A stretch of DNA of 64,000 bases from Pandoraea norimbergensis (GTDB lineage Bacteria > Pseudomonadota > Gammaproteobacteria > Burkholderiales > Burkholderiaceae). The stretch covers positions 2,852,001-2,916,000 of the forward strand of contig NZ_CP013480.3 in NCBI RefSeq assembly GCF_001465545.3, written 5' to 3'. The position numbers and the translations under genes are program-made. Of the stretch, positions 45,584 to 54,484 are shown piece after piece (position 1 is the first letter of the stretch; the number at the start of each line of letters is the position of its first letter). The notes beneath the pieces were generated by a model, which had not been told where the DNA came from, made no database searches, and was given only the letters and a program-made list of their open reading frames with translations.

Positions 45584-45638
45584 TTGTCGGACTTCAAATG
45601 ATGGGTGTAATGTCCTTACATGTATATACAAAGTAAGG
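45584..45638 (+). promoter_or_regulatory. Candidate sigma-70 promoter with overlapping operator dyad
   Basis: TTGTCG (45584-45589), 16-base spacer, TGTAAT (45606-45611) resembles -35/-10 boxes. Directly downstream CCTTAC (45614-45619) and GTAAGG (45633-45638) flank the palindrome TGTATATACA (45621-45630). This is a dyad at the expected transcription start, suited to repression by the GntR protein. The coding start is 34 bases further on. Confidence 0.5.
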
Positions 45639-45671
45639 CGTACTACTCATCGCATCTATCAGGAGAATTTC

Positions 45672-46739
45672 ATGGCCGAGTCGCAGAGTCTGCAAGGCGC
45701 CAGTGTTTGGCAGGGGACCGAAATGGTCAATCACGATCGTTGGGTGAAGACCTTCCCGGCCATCGTGCTCGAACAAATCGACGCCGCGCTGAAAGCGACG
45801 GAGAACGTCGATTGGCGCGATATCAACCGTCACAACTTCCCGCTGCCCGACGCCACGGCGTTCTTTGACGACGTGCGCGAAGAACTGGAAAACGGTTCCG
45901 GCATGGTCAAGATTCGCGGCCTCGACGTCACCCGTTACAGCACAGAGCAGCTGCGCCGCATGTGGTATGCGCTGGGCGCGCATCTGGGCACGCCGATGTT
46001 CCAGAACTACCGCGGCGAAGTCATGCGCGAAATCAAGGACGAAGGCATGGGTGTCGGCGCGAAGCTCTACGGGGCGACGGTCGATAGCTCGGGCAAGCAA
46101 TTCCTGTCGTCGGGCGCTCGCACGCTCTCGCCGGGGCAACTGCGCTTCCACACCGATCGTTGCGACGTCGTCGGCCTGCTGTGCGTGCGACAAGCGTCCG
46201 AGGGCGGTGTGAGCAAGCTGGCGAGTAGCGCCACCGTCTACAACGAAATCCTCAAGCGCCGTCCGGACCTGCACGCGCTGCTGTGCCAGCCGATCCCGCG
46301 CAGCCGCTTCGGCGAAGAGGCCGGTGGCGAACACGTCGCCTACGATCTGCCGATCTTCGGTGTGCGCGACGGCAAGCTCACCAGCCATTTCTCGCTGACC
46401 TACATCGAGAACGCCCAGATGCTGCCGGGCGTGCGCAAGCTCTCCGAAGCCGAACACGAAGCCATTCGCATGCTGATGGCCGTGGCGGAAGAACAATGCT
46501 TCGAGATGCGTTTCGCGCCGGGCGACATCCAGTTGCTGAACAATCACATCGTGTATCACGGCCGCACCGCCTTCAAGGACGATGTGCAAACCGGTCAGGA
46601 CCGTATGCTGATGCGTCTCTGGCTGTCCATGCCGAACTCGCGCGCGCTGCCGGAAGACCACGCGGTGCTCTGGGGCGACGTCGCCTCGGGCAAGCCGCAT
46701 GGCGGCATTGCTCAACCGGCCGCAGCACTGCCCGCATGA
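45672..46739 (+). CDS. TauD/TfdA-family Fe(II)/2-oxoglutarate dioxygenase
   Basis: 355 residues; ATG 45672 follows AGGAGA (45661-45666). The iron facial triad is visible: His160 and Asp162 in RFHTDRCD, and His296 in IVYHGRTAF, with the 2-oxoglutarate-binding Arg in MLMRLWLS. It is longer than TauD itself (about 280 residues), with an extra N-terminal part of about 70 residues, so it is not a simple taurine dioxygenase. It is co-directional and closely spaced with a polar amino-acid ABC importer, which suggests that it oxidises the imported compound (an amino acid, betaine or similar). The substrate is unknown. Confidence 0.88.
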   Translation: MAESQSLQGASVWQGTEMVNHDRWVKTFPAIVLEQIDAALKATENVDWRDINRHNFPLPDATAFFDDVREELENGSGMVKIRGLDVTRYSTEQLRRMWYALGAHLGTPMFQNYRGEVMREIKDEGMGVGAKLYGATVDSSGKQFLSSGARTLSPGQLRFHTDRCDVVGLLCVRQASEGGVSKLASSATVYNEILKRRPDLHALLCQPIPRSRFGEEAGGEHVAYDLPIFGVRDGKLTSHFSLTYIENAQMLPGVRKLSEAEHEAIRMLMAVAEEQCFEMRFAPGDIQLLNNHIVYHGRTAFKDDVQTGQDRMLMRLWLSMPNSRALPEDHAVLWGDVASGKPHGGIAQPAAALPA

Positions 46740-46777
46740 CCGATCGACTCAACCCCAAGACGCTAGGAGACACCCCC

Positions 46778-47662
46778 ATGAAACTGATCGAACGGCAAGA
46801 CAAGACTCGCGCAACCCGCAAGACGGCGCCTGCGCGCATGCTGCTCGCCGCGCTCATGCTCGGCGGCCTCTGCACGACGGCCGTCGCGGCCCCGGACTTC
46901 GGCAAATGCGAAGTCACTGGCACGCGCGGCTCGGTGAAGCTGGAAACGGTCACGCCGGGCGCGCTGTCGGTACGCCCCGTGCTGCCGGCACCGGGCTGGT
47001 GGAACGGCGACTCGCCGGAGACCATCAAGGACGGCTTCGAATACTGCATGGCCGCCAACATGGCCTATCGTGCCGGGCTCGACCGCGTGATCGTCGTCAA
47101 CCGCTCGTTCGCACAGGTGATCGGCGGTCAGGCTAAAGGCTTCGACATCGCGCTCAGCGAGATCACGATCACGGACGATCGCAAGAAGGTCGTGAACTTC
47201 ACCGATCCGTACTTCAATTCCGATCAGGGCATTCTGGTCCAGACGGGTACGAAGGTCGACAAGGACAGCATCAAGAAGCTGCGTCTGGGCGTGAAGCAGG
47301 GCACCACCATCCTGCCGTATCTGACGGACAAAGTGAAGGTTGCCGAGCACCCGAAGGTCTATCCGGACGCTGCCGCGATGTACGCCGCACTCGCCGCCAA
47401 TCAGGTTGACGCCGTGCTGTACGACACGCCGAACGTGCTGGCCATCGCGAAGAAGTCCGGCGGGCGCTTCGAAGTCGTGGGCCGTTACGACACGAGCGAG
47501 CAGTGGGGCGGTCTGGTGAACAAGGACTCGCCGAATCTCGCCGCGTTCAACAAGCTGATTGCCGAGATGAAGAAGGACGGCACGTTCGACCGTCTGGCCA
47601 CTCAGTATCTGGTGCCGAGTCTTGGTGCCGATCCCGCGAAAGTGCCGGTACTGACGCCCTGA
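46778..47662 (+). CDS. Polar amino-acid-type ABC transporter substrate-binding protein
   Basis: 294 residues from ATG 46778, with TAGGAGA a few bases upstream. A Sec signal peptide is present (MLLAALMLGGLCTTAVAA). The SBP family-3 fold is shown by DGFEYCMAANMAYRAGL, FDIALSEITITDDRKKVVNF, GVKQGTTILPYL, MYAALAANQVDAVLYDTP and LIAEMKKDGTFDRLATQYL. It is periplasmic. The unusual insert before the fold (CEVTGTRGSVKLE, with a free Cys and a PGWWNGD segment) departs from typical glutamine or histidine binders. Confidence 0.88.
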   Translation: MKLIERQDKTRATRKTAPARMLLAALMLGGLCTTAVAAPDFGKCEVTGTRGSVKLETVTPGALSVRPVLPAPGWWNGDSPETIKDGFEYCMAANMAYRAGLDRVIVVNRSFAQVIGGQAKGFDIALSEITITDDRKKVVNFTDPYFNSDQGILVQTGTKVDKDSIKKLRLGVKQGTTILPYLTDKVKVAEHPKVYPDAAAMYAALAANQVDAVLYDTPNVLAIAKKSGGRFEVVGRYDTSEQWGGLVNKDSPNLAAFNKLIAEMKKDGTFDRLATQYLVPSLGADPAKVPVLTP

Positions 47663-47675
47663 GGTCACCGAGTCC

Positions 47676-48818
47676 ATGAGCGAACCCTCTTCTCAAAAGG
47701 CGCCCGGCGCGCTGATTGGTGCGATAGGACGCGAGCGGCGGCTGAACATCGGCGGCATGCCGTCGTCGCCGTTCACGCTGTTTCTCATCGCATTGGTCGG
47801 CGCGCTCGTCGCCATCGTGGGCAGCGCCTTCACGATTGCCGCACTGCGTGAAGGCCTGCTCGGGAACCAGCTCGACGGCTGGTGGGTGCCCGTGGGCGCC
47901 GTGCTGCTCGGCCTCGCCTCGCTGATCGTGCTCGCACCGCTGGCGCGTGCCTTTCAGCGCTGGCGCGCGTTCAGCGATGCCGCAAGCCGTCGTGACATTA
48001 CGGCGGCACGCGTGGCGCGCGCCGAGGCGGACGTGCAAAGCTGGATCACGCTGGGCTACACGCTGGCTCAACTGATCGTCGTGCTGGCGTTGCAGTTCGT
48101 GCTGGCGAACCATCTGGCCGTTGCGAAGACCTTCATTTTCCTGCCGCTGATCATCGAGACGTTCCCGCTCGTGCTCACCGCGTTCTGGGTCAACGTGAAG
48201 ATCTTCCTGATCGCCGAAGTCTTCGTGCTGATCTGGGGGCTGATCGTGGCGCTGGCGATGTTTGCGCCGGGCAGGGCAGGCAAGCCGCTGCGCTTCATTG
48301 CCACGGCCTACGTCGATATCTTCCGCGCCATGCCGGCGGTGCTGGTGATCTATCTGGTCGGCTTCGGCTTGCCGCTCACGGGGGTGCCGATTCTTAAGGA
48401 TCTGTCGCTCACGACGTATGTCGTGATCGCGCTGACCCTGACGGTCGGAGCCTACGTGGCGGAAATCTATCGCGCCGGGATTCAGGGCGTGCACTGGAGT
48501 CAGGTCGCCGCCTCGCGCTCGCTCGGGTTGTCGTACACGCAGACGCTGCGCTTCGTGGTGTTGCCGCAGGGTATCCGGCAGATCATTCCGCCGCTGCTCA
48601 ACGCTTTCATCGCCTTGCAGAAGGACACAGCGCTGGTCAACGTGGTCGGCGTGATCGATGCTTTCAATCAGTCGATGATCATCGCGTCGAATCACTACAA
48701 CCTGTCGGCCGCCACGACCGTGGCCGTGCTGTTCATCATCATCTCGATTCCGCAGGTGCGTTTTGTGGAACGGATGGCGCAACGCGACCGGGCCCGCATG
48801 CGTGCGGGCGGGGCCTGA
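47676..48818 (+). CDS. Polar amino-acid ABC transporter permease
   Basis: 380 residues, longer than the usual 220-250. The extra N-terminal part of about 170 residues holds additional membrane segments (ALVGALVAIVGSAFTIAAL, WVPVGAVLLGLASLIVLAP). The C-terminal part is a standard HisM/GlnP permease: YVDIFRAMPAVLVIYLVGFG, VGAYVAEIYRAGIQGVHWSQ with the EAA loop, and LRFVVLPQGIRQIIPPLLN. It sits 13 bases after the binding protein. Confidence 0.9.
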   Translation: MSEPSSQKAPGALIGAIGRERRLNIGGMPSSPFTLFLIALVGALVAIVGSAFTIAALREGLLGNQLDGWWVPVGAVLLGLASLIVLAPLARAFQRWRAFSDAASRRDITAARVARAEADVQSWITLGYTLAQLIVVLALQFVLANHLAVAKTFIFLPLIIETFPLVLTAFWVNVKIFLIAEVFVLIWGLIVALAMFAPGRAGKPLRFIATAYVDIFRAMPAVLVIYLVGFGLPLTGVPILKDLSLTTYVVIALTLTVGAYVAEIYRAGIQGVHWSQVAASRSLGLSYTQTLRFVVLPQGIRQIIPPLLNAFIALQKDTALVNVVGVIDAFNQSMIIASNHYNLSAATTVAVLFIIISIPQVRFVERMAQRDRARMRAGGA

Positions 48819-48831
48819 AGGAGCGAACGAC

Positions 48832-49575
48832 ATGTCATTCATCGAGATTCGCGACATCGCCAAGTCTTACGGCGAGGTGCCGGTCATCAAAGGGCTGACC
48901 CTGACGGTAGAAGAGCATCAGGTGGTCTGCCTCATCGGCCCGTCGGGTTCCGGCAAGTCGACACTGCTGCGCTGTATCAACGGGCTGGAACCGATCGAGT
49001 CAGGCGAGATCCTGGTGCACGGCGACCGCATTACAGGGCCGGGCGTCGATGTCAATTCGCTGCGCCGCGACATCGGCATCGTGTTTCAGGGCTATAACCT
49101 GTTCCCGCACATGACGGTGCTCGAGAACATCACGCTGGCACCGATCCGGGTCTTGAAACAGCCCCAACGCGACGCCGAGGCGCGTGCGATGGCGCTGCTC
49201 GAGCGCTTTGGTCTGGCGCACAAGGCGAAGGAGTATCCCGATCGGATGTCGGGCGGACAGCAGCAGCGCGTGGCAATCGTGCGCGCACTGGCCATGGACC
49301 CGATGGTGCTGCTGCTCGACGAGATCACGTCGGCACTCGATCCCGAACTGGTGTCGGAGGTGCTGAACATCGTTCGCGATCTGGCGCAGGAGGGCATGAC
49401 CATGTTGCTCGCCACCCACGAAATGGGCTTTGCACGCGAGGTGGCGTCGAAGGTCTGTTTCCTGTGTGACGGCGTGGTTTGTGAGGAAGGGCCGCCCGAG
49501 CAGATTTTTGGTGACCCGCAGCAAGAGCGCACCCGCGCATTTTTACGTAGCATCCGGCAGGCCAAGCGACTCTGA
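48832..49575 (+). CDS. Polar amino-acid ABC transporter ATPase
   Basis: 247 residues from ATG 48832, with AAGGAG at 48818-48823. Walker A is GPSGSGKST, the Q loop VFQGYNLFPHMTV, the signature MSGGQQQRVAI, Walker B VLLLDEITSALDPE and the switch LLATHEMGFAREV. All are typical of GlnQ/HisP-type ATPases. It is the last gene of the operon and is followed by a strong terminator. Confidence 0.94.
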   Translation: MSFIEIRDIAKSYGEVPVIKGLTLTVEEHQVVCLIGPSGSGKSTLLRCINGLEPIESGEILVHGDRITGPGVDVNSLRRDIGIVFQGYNLFPHMTVLENITLAPIRVLKQPQRDAEARAMALLERFGLAHKAKEYPDRMSGGQQQRVAIVRALAMDPMVLLLDEITSALDPELVSEVLNIVRDLAQEGMTMLLATHEMGFAREVASKVCFLCDGVVCEEGPPEQIFGDPQQERTRAFLRSIRQAKRL

Positions 49576-49609
49576 GTACGAGATTCGACTGACCGGCTCA
49601 CCCATATTG

Positions 49610-49636
49610 GGGGACCTTCGGGTCCCCTTTTTTTTT
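49610..49636 (+). terminator. Intrinsic terminator after the amino-acid ABC operon
   Basis: GGGGACC (49610-49616), UUCG tetraloop, GGTCCCC (49621-49627), then nine T residues (49628-49636). This is a textbook Rho-independent terminator, 34 bases after the ATPase stop. Confidence 0.95.
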
Positions 49637-49773
49637 ACGCCTAATTTTTGCGCCCAATTCGGCGAAAGCAATTTCATCGCGACGGCATAAGCAAGTGCCA
49701 ATCGATTGGCACGCCGCCTCGCCTCCCTGTCTATAGTGGGTCGTCTCTTCCAACTAGAAGAATGGGGATTTCA

Positions 49774-50802
49774 ATGAATCGACTGCTTCGTCCGCTCGCC
49801 ATCCTGACGGCCTTTGGCGCCTTGGCGTTTTCCACGACTTACGCCGCGCCTGCATTCGCGCAGTCCAAAGAAGTCGTGATTGCGTATCAGGACATGGTGG
49901 TCCCGTGGCGCTATGCGCAAGCGACCGGCGAAGTCGAGCGCGCTACTGGCTACAAGGTCACCTACCGCAAGCTCGGGAGCGGCGCCGACGTCATTCGCGC
50001 ACTCGCTTCCGGCTCGGTGCAGCTCGGCGAGGCCGGCTCCAGCCCGATTGCTGCCGGTCTGTCGCAGGGCGTCGATCTGTCGCTGTTCTGGATTCTCGAC
50101 AACATCAACGACGCCGAAGCGCTGGTGGCTCGCGACGGCTCGGGCGTCACATCGGTCAAGCAGTTGAACGGCAAGAAGATCGGTGTGCCGTTCGTTTCCA
50201 CGTCGCACTTCCACACGCTGGTGGCCCTTCAGGCGGCGGGCGTCGACCCGGCGAAGGTCAAAATCGTCAATCTGCGTCCGCCCGAAATCGCTGCTGCATG
50301 GGAGCGGGGTGATATTGACGCGACTTACATCTGGGATCCGGTACTCGCCAAGGTGAAGAAAAACGGCAAAGTGCTGACGACGTCAGGCGATGTGGCGAAA
50401 TCGACCGGCAAGGCCACGTTCGACGGCTTCGTGGTCGATCGCAAATTCGCCCGCGACAACAAGGACTTCGTCGACGGCTTCGTCAAGGTGCTGGCCGCGA
50501 CCGACGCGAACTATCGAGACCACAAGGCAGCGTGGACGGCTGGCTCAACGCAGGTGGCCGCCGTCGCCAAGGAGTCTGGTGCCAATGTGGATGACGTCCC
50601 GGCGAGCCTCGCGCTGTATGCGTTCCCCACAGCGGCGCAGCAGGCGTCGAATGTCTGGCTGGGCGGCGGCGCGCAATCCGGTGCCGCCAAGTCGCTCGCC
50701 GCGACGGCAGCGTTCCTGAAGGCGCAAGGCACGATTCAGACGGAACTGCCTGACTATTCGGTCGGCGTGGACGCCAGCTTCGTCCAGCGTGCGGCACGCT
50801 GA
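49774..50802 (+). CDS. TauA/SsuA-type sulfonate-like ABC substrate-binding protein
   Basis: 342 residues; ATG 49774 gives the cleanest signal peptide ([27 protein letters not shown], quoted in two parts: [11 protein letters not shown] and [15 protein letters not shown]). ATG 49762 is an alternative. Fold motifs of the taurine binder family are [65 protein letters not shown] and [20 protein letters not shown]. These SGADV and STSHFH segments are close to TauA. It is followed by ATPase and permease genes; no desulfonating dioxygenase or monooxygenase follows. Confidence 0.87.
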   Translation: MNRLLRPLAILTAFGALAFSTTYAAPAFAQSKEVVIAYQDMVVPWRYAQATGEVERATGYKVTYRKLGSGADVIRALASGSVQLGEAGSSPIAAGLSQGVDLSLFWILDNINDAEALVARDGSGVTSVKQLNGKKIGVPFVSTSHFHTLVALQAAGVDPAKVKIVNLRPPEIAAAWERGDIDATYIWDPVLAKVKKNGKVLTTSGDVAKSTGKATFDGFVVDRKFARDNKDFVDGFVKVLAATDANYRDHKAAWTAGSTQVAAVAKESGANVDDVPASLALYAFPTAAQQASNVWLGGGAQSGAAKSLAATAAFLKAQGTIQTELPDYSVGVDASFVQRAAR

Positions 50803-50812
50803 GCCGAGTGAT

Positions 50813-51742
50813 ATGAGCGTGGCGATTGATACTTCGTGTTCTCCGGAGGCACAGCCCAGCGTGAAAAACGGCGGGCTGGATATCCGGCGGCTTCGCGTCG
50901 CGTATGACGGCGTGGGTAGTGCAGGCGGTGCGGGCGGTGCGGGCAGCTCAAAAGGAGGCGGGCAGGGAAGCGCCGCCACCCAAGTCGCGCTCGACAACGT
51001 CAACCTGCGCATCGATACGGGCGATTTTGTCGTCGTACTCGGCGCGTCCGGCTGCGGCAAGACCACGCTGCTCAACTGCATCGCGGGGTTTGTTCAGGCC
51101 AACGAGGGCGAGGTGCTGCTCGATGGCGTACCGGTCTCCGGCCCGGGGGCCGAGCGCGGTGTGGTGTTCCAGCGCTACGCCTTGCTGCCGTGGTTGAACG
51201 TGGTCGATAACGTCGCGCTCGGCCTTCGCTTTCAGGGTGTGCCAAAGGCGCAGCGCCGGGCGTCGGCACGTCGCACGCTGGCGCTAGTTGGCCTTGAGCG
51301 GCATGCCGAGGCCCGTGTGGATACGTTGTCGGGCGGCATGCAACAGCGGGTCGGCATCGCGCGGGCACTGGCCAACGATCCGCGCGTGCTGCTCATGGAC
51401 GAACCGATGGGCGCGTTGGACGCCATGACCCGGGAAACGATGCAAGAGCTTGTGCTCGATATCTGGGAGCGCACGCACAAGACGATCTTCTTCATCACGC
51501 ACAGCGTCGAAGAGGCGCTGTTTCTCGCAACAAAAATCATCGTCATGACACCCAGCCCGGGGCGTATCGCCGAGAGTCACGACCTGCCGTTTTCGCGGCA
51601 GTATCTGGCGTCCCGCGATGCCCGCGCGGTCAAATCATCCGCCGACTTCATTGCGTGGCGCGAAAGACTGGTGCACCGCCTGCGCGAGTCTGTCCCTGAC
51701 GCTTCGACCGCTTCGACCGCTTCGACCGCCTCGACAGTCTGA
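50813..51742 (+). CDS. TauB/SsuB-type ABC transporter ATPase
   Basis: 309 residues from ATG 50813. Walker A is GASGCGKTT, the Q loop [13 protein letters not shown], the signature [14 protein letters not shown], Walker [13 protein letters not shown] and the switch [14 protein letters not shown]. Two oddities are visible: a Gly/Ala/Ser-rich insert between the first strand and the Walker A region ([16 protein letters not shown]), and a C-terminal AST repeat coded by a 9-base tandem repeat. Confidence 0.92.
   Translation: MSVAIDTSCSPEAQPSVKNGGLDIRRLRVAYDGVGSAGGAGGAGSSKGGGQGSAATQVALDNVNLRIDTGDFVVVLGASGCGKTTLLNCIAGFVQANEGEVLLDGVPVSGPGAERGVVFQRYALLPWLNVVDNVALGLRFQGVPKAQRRASARRTLALVGLERHAEARVDTLSGGMQQRVGIARALANDPRVLLMDEPMGALDAMTRETMQELVLDIWERTHKTIFFITHSVEEALFLATKIIVMTPSPGRIAESHDLPFSRQYLASRDARAVKSSADFIAWRERLVHRLRESVPDASTASTASTASTV
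51701..51736 (+). repeat. 9-base tandem repeat in the 3' end of the tauB-like gene
   Basis: Three perfect copies of GCTTCGACC and one degenerate copy encode repeated Ala-Ser-Thr just before the stop codon. Copy-number change would only alter the C-terminal tail in steps of three residues. Confidence 0.8.
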
Positions 51743-51747
51743 TCTCC

Positions 51748-52632
51748 ATGGCATCCGAAACTACCTTGTCAAACGTGGCGACCGTGCCGAACACGCACGT
51801 GGCGCATCCCGTGCAGCAGGCATCGCAGACCATCACCAAGCGGGTGCGCATCTGGCGCATGCCCGGCGAAGGGCCGACGGCTGGCCTGAGCGTTGCCGCG
51901 ATCGTGGCGATCGGCGCGCTGTGGTGGTTATCGACGCATTTCCGCTGGATTCCCCCGCTGTTCCTGCCGGCGCCCGAAGCGGTGTGGCGCGCGTTCCTCG
52001 ACGCCACTCACGGGCGGATTCAGGGCGGGCTCCCCTTATCCGAGCATTTCGCCTGGAGTGCCTTGCGCGTTTTCGGGGCTTTTTTACTGGCGACGGTAAC
52101 GGCCGTCCCCGTGGGCATTCTGATGGGGGTGAGCCGCGTCGCCCGTGGGTTGCTCGACCCGGTGCTGGAGTTCTACCGGCCGCTGCCGCCCTTGGCCTAC
52201 CTGCCGCTGGTCGTCATCTGGTTCGGGATCGATGAGACCGCCAAGATCGTGGTCATCTATCTGGCGTGCTTTGCGCCGATTGCGATGGCGGCGCGCGCCG
52301 GCGCCCGAAGCGCCACGACCGAGCAGATCCACGCGGCATACTCGCTCGGTGGAAGCTTCGCGCAAGTGGTTCGCCACGTGATCCTGCCGGCGGCATTGCC
52401 GGAGATCCTCACGGGGTTGCGCATTTCGATCGGCTTCGGCTGGACGACATTGGTGGCGGCAGAAATGGTCGCGGCAACGGCGGGCCTCGGCCAGATGGTG
52501 CTCAATGCGTCGAGCTTCCTTCGCACCGACGTCGTGGTCATGGGCATTGTGCTGATCGGCGGCATCGCGTGGTGTTTCGATCTCGGTATGCGTGCTCTGG
52601 AACGACGTCTCGTGCCATGGCGCACCCGCTAA
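51748..52632 (+). CDS. TauC/SsuC-type ABC transporter permease
   Basis: 294 residues. It has about six membrane segments and BPD_transp_1 motifs: WSALRVFGAFLLATVTAVP, LEFYRPLPPLAYLPLVVIWF, the EAA-loop region AAYSLGGSFAQVVRHVILPA, LRISIGFGWTTLVAAEMVAA and DVVVMGIVLIGGIAW. It starts five bases after the ATPase stop, completing a TauABC-like importer. Confidence 0.92.
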   Translation: MASETTLSNVATVPNTHVAHPVQQASQTITKRVRIWRMPGEGPTAGLSVAAIVAIGALWWLSTHFRWIPPLFLPAPEAVWRAFLDATHGRIQGGLPLSEHFAWSALRVFGAFLLATVTAVPVGILMGVSRVARGLLDPVLEFYRPLPPLAYLPLVVIWFGIDETAKIVVIYLACFAPIAMAARAGARSATTEQIHAAYSLGGSFAQVVRHVILPAALPEILTGLRISIGFGWTTLVAAEMVAATAGLGQMVLNASSFLRTDVVVMGIVLIGGIAWCFDLGMRALERRLVPWRTR

Positions 52633-52654
52633 CCGGCTTCACCAACCGCTCACA

Positions 52655-53161
52655 TCACGTTTGACGGCGATGTTGTTCGCCTTGGGACAACCGCCAGCGC
52701 ACCAGATCGTCCGCGCCCGGTCCTTCCTTGATGGCCAAGTCCTCGGCGCTCACCGGCTCGCCCGTCGCCTGATCGACAAAGGTCCACCTGACCTCGGCCC
52801 CGGTGTTCCGGTTCACGAATGTCATCGGCGGGGCCGAGGCACCGGACACCTCCAATTTGTCGCCAATCTGGGCGAGCACCGGCATTAACGCGGCAACCTC
52901 TCTTCCGCTGGGCGTCAGCAGATATTCGAATCGCTCGGGGTTCAACTGATAGCGCCTGCGCTCGACGAGACCGTTAGTCTCCAGATGCTTGAGACGGTCG
53001 CTGAGCGTCGCATTGGTGATGCCGGACGACTGACGTAGCTCGTCATATCGCCGGAGCCCCACGACTAGATCGCGCAGGATCAGCACGCCCCATCGGTCGC
53101 CGAGCGCCGCCATGACACCGGCGATCGAACACACCATGCCGTCGAAACCTTTTGAGCGCAT
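52655..53161 (-). CDS. HxlR-family transcriptional regulator
   Basis: 168 residues. The HxlR winged-helix core is clear: CSIAGVMAALGDRWGVLILRD, RRYDELRQSSGITNATLSDRLKHLETNGLVERR (read in parts) and YLLTPSGREVAALM. A Cys near the N terminus (Cys11, in MVCSIAG) is in the place where many HxlR-type sensors keep their redox or electrophile-sensing Cys. The C-terminal extension of about 60 residues is present in a subset of the family. It is transcribed away from the NmrA-like gene with shared operator-like repeats between them. Confidence 0.92.
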   Translation of the reverse strand: MRSKGFDGMVCSIAGVMAALGDRWGVLILRDLVVGLRRYDELRQSSGITNATLSDRLKHLETNGLVERRRYQLNPERFEYLLTPSGREVAALMPVLAQIGDKLEVSGASAPPMTFVNRNTGAEVRWTFVDQATGEPVSAEDLAIKEGPGADDLVRWRLSQGEQHRRQT

Positions 53162-53205
53162 GCGCAGTTTTCCCTGAGTAGGCCGACCGTCGTCAGTCAG
53201 CGGGT

Positions 53206-53218
53206 CTCATTATAAGAG
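53206..53218. promoter_or_regulatory. Operator-like repeat 1, HxlR side
   Basis: CTCATTATAAGAG, an imperfect dyad containing ATAAGAG, lies 45 bases before the HxlR start. The same TTATAAGAG occurs in the second site about 60 bases away. Confidence 0.5.
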
Positions 53219-53266
53219 TCACGTTCGCTTCGCGTCATCGAAAGTGCTTGCGGTGCGAATTAGTCA

Positions 53267-53281
53267 CTCTTATTATAAGAG
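53267..53281. promoter_or_regulatory. Operator-like repeat 2, perfect palindrome
   Basis: CTCTTATTATAAGAG is a perfect inverted repeat (CTCTTAT / ATAAGAG) around one central base, 71 bases before the NmrA-like ATG. It is well placed for the divergent HxlR protein to control both genes. Confidence 0.6.
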
Positions 53282-53351
53282 CAACAAATTCACCCGGTGA
53301 TTTGGCGTTCGCTTCGGGTGGCACCCCGTCCAACTACGTAAGGAAACACGC

Positions 53352-54446
53352 ATGTCTTCCCATCCCATCTCCCGGATCTTCGTCGTCGGCGGCACCGGCG
53401 CACAGGGCCTGCCCATCATCAGCGCGCTCGTCGCCGACGGTAAATACGCCGTTCGCGCGCTAAGCCGCGACCCCGAGTCCCGGCGGGCCAAGGCGCTGCT
53501 CGCGCTCGGCAACGTATCGATCCTGAAAGGCACGTTTGCCGACGAAGCGGTGCTGCGGGAAGGCTTCAGAGGCTGCGATGGGGCCTACATCAATCTCGAC
53601 GGGTTCAACACTGGAGAGAAAACAGAGATCTACTGGGCCATTCGGGCCTACGAAATCGCACTGGAGGAGGGCATCAAGTTCTTCGTGTACGGCAACCTTG
53701 ACTACGCATTGAAGAAGGCTGGCTACGACTCGCGCTTTCGCGTCGGCCACTACGACGGCAAAGGCCGCATTGGCGAGTGGGTGCTGTTCCAGAACCAGAC
53801 CAACTGCGAACGCATGGGCGCGGCGGTGTTCACCACCGGGCCGTATATGGAGATGGCCATTTCAGCCATGACGCCGATGATGCCGTTCGTGGAAGCGGGT
53901 GTACTGACGTGGCGCGTGCCGCTCGGCAACGGCGCGGTGCCGCACGTCGCCTTGGCCGATTGCGGCTTCTACGCGCGGTGGCTGTTCGACAATGCCGAGC
54001 GTGCGAACGGGATGAACCTCGAAGTCGCGATCGAGCCCGTCGAGTACCGCCGACTCGCCGAGGCCTTCGAGCGTGTGACCGGGCATCCGGCGCGGTACAT
54101 CGACACCGATCTGGACACCTACTGGAACGGCCCACTCAAGACCGCCGCACTCCGTCCCGCCGGCTACAACGCCGATCCGAACGACAACAGCACGATGAGC
54201 TTCCGGGACAACTTCACCGGGTTCTGGAATGTCTGGAAACACAACGTGATCCAGCGCGACTACGCGTTGCTCGACGAAATCCATCCGAACCGCATCCGGA
54301 CGGTTGAACAGTGGTTGCGGCATGAGGACGCGCGTGGCCGGCAGCAAGGGCTTGGGAGCCTCTGGGAACGCGTGCAACCGGAGACGATGTTCAAGTCGCC
54401 GCCGCTCCTGAAGTTGCTCGAAGACGGCGGCAAGGGCGCGCTGTGA
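53352..54446 (+). CDS. NmrA-like NAD(P)-binding protein
   Basis: 364 residues starting MSSHPISRIFVVGGTGAQG, a Rossmann GGTGAQG nucleotide-binding motif. It continues with VRALSRDPES (NADP-type Arg region), LKGTFADEAVLREGF and CDGAYINLDGF, matching the atypical short-chain dehydrogenase/NmrA group. It acts in the cytoplasm, either as a redox-sensing protein or as a reductase/quinone-oxidoreductase-like enzyme; the substrate is not evident. Pairing with a divergent HxlR regulator is a common arrangement for electrophile or quinone stress genes. Confidence 0.85.
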   Translation: MSSHPISRIFVVGGTGAQGLPIISALVADGKYAVRALSRDPESRRAKALLALGNVSILKGTFADEAVLREGFRGCDGAYINLDGFNTGEKTEIYWAIRAYEIALEEGIKFFVYGNLDYALKKAGYDSRFRVGHYDGKGRIGEWVLFQNQTNCERMGAAVFTTGPYMEMAISAMTPMMPFVEAGVLTWRVPLGNGAVPHVALADCGFYARWLFDNAERANGMNLEVAIEPVEYRRLAEAFERVTGHPARYIDTDLDTYWNGPLKTAALRPAGYNADPNDNSTMSFRDNFTGFWNVWKHNVIQRDYALLDEIHPNRIRTVEQWLRHEDARGRQQGLGSLWERVQPETMFKSPPLLKLLEDGGKGAL

Positions 54447-54484
54447 TACCCGGAGTGCGCGCCCGTGCGGTTCAACCGGCGACG

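Larger units (their letters stand above)
45269..45671. other. 403-base regulatory/leader region before the dioxygenase-ABC operon
   Basis: No gene is seen here. The region holds several separate elements: a palindrome TCGTATACGA (45345-45354); a GATATAC and a GTATAG further on; a perfect hairpin CCGGGA (45422-45427) / TCCCGG (45438-45443); a possible sigma-70 promoter; and a dyad just before the gene. The first 75 bases and the last 100 are AT-rich, unlike their surroundings. Confidence 0.6.

Noticed and set aside
45672..52632. Taurine utilisation unit made of the TauD-family dioxygenase and the TauABC-like importer
   Set aside because: A strong terminator at 49610-49636 separates them, and the dioxygenase is much longer than TauD and sits with an amino-acid importer.
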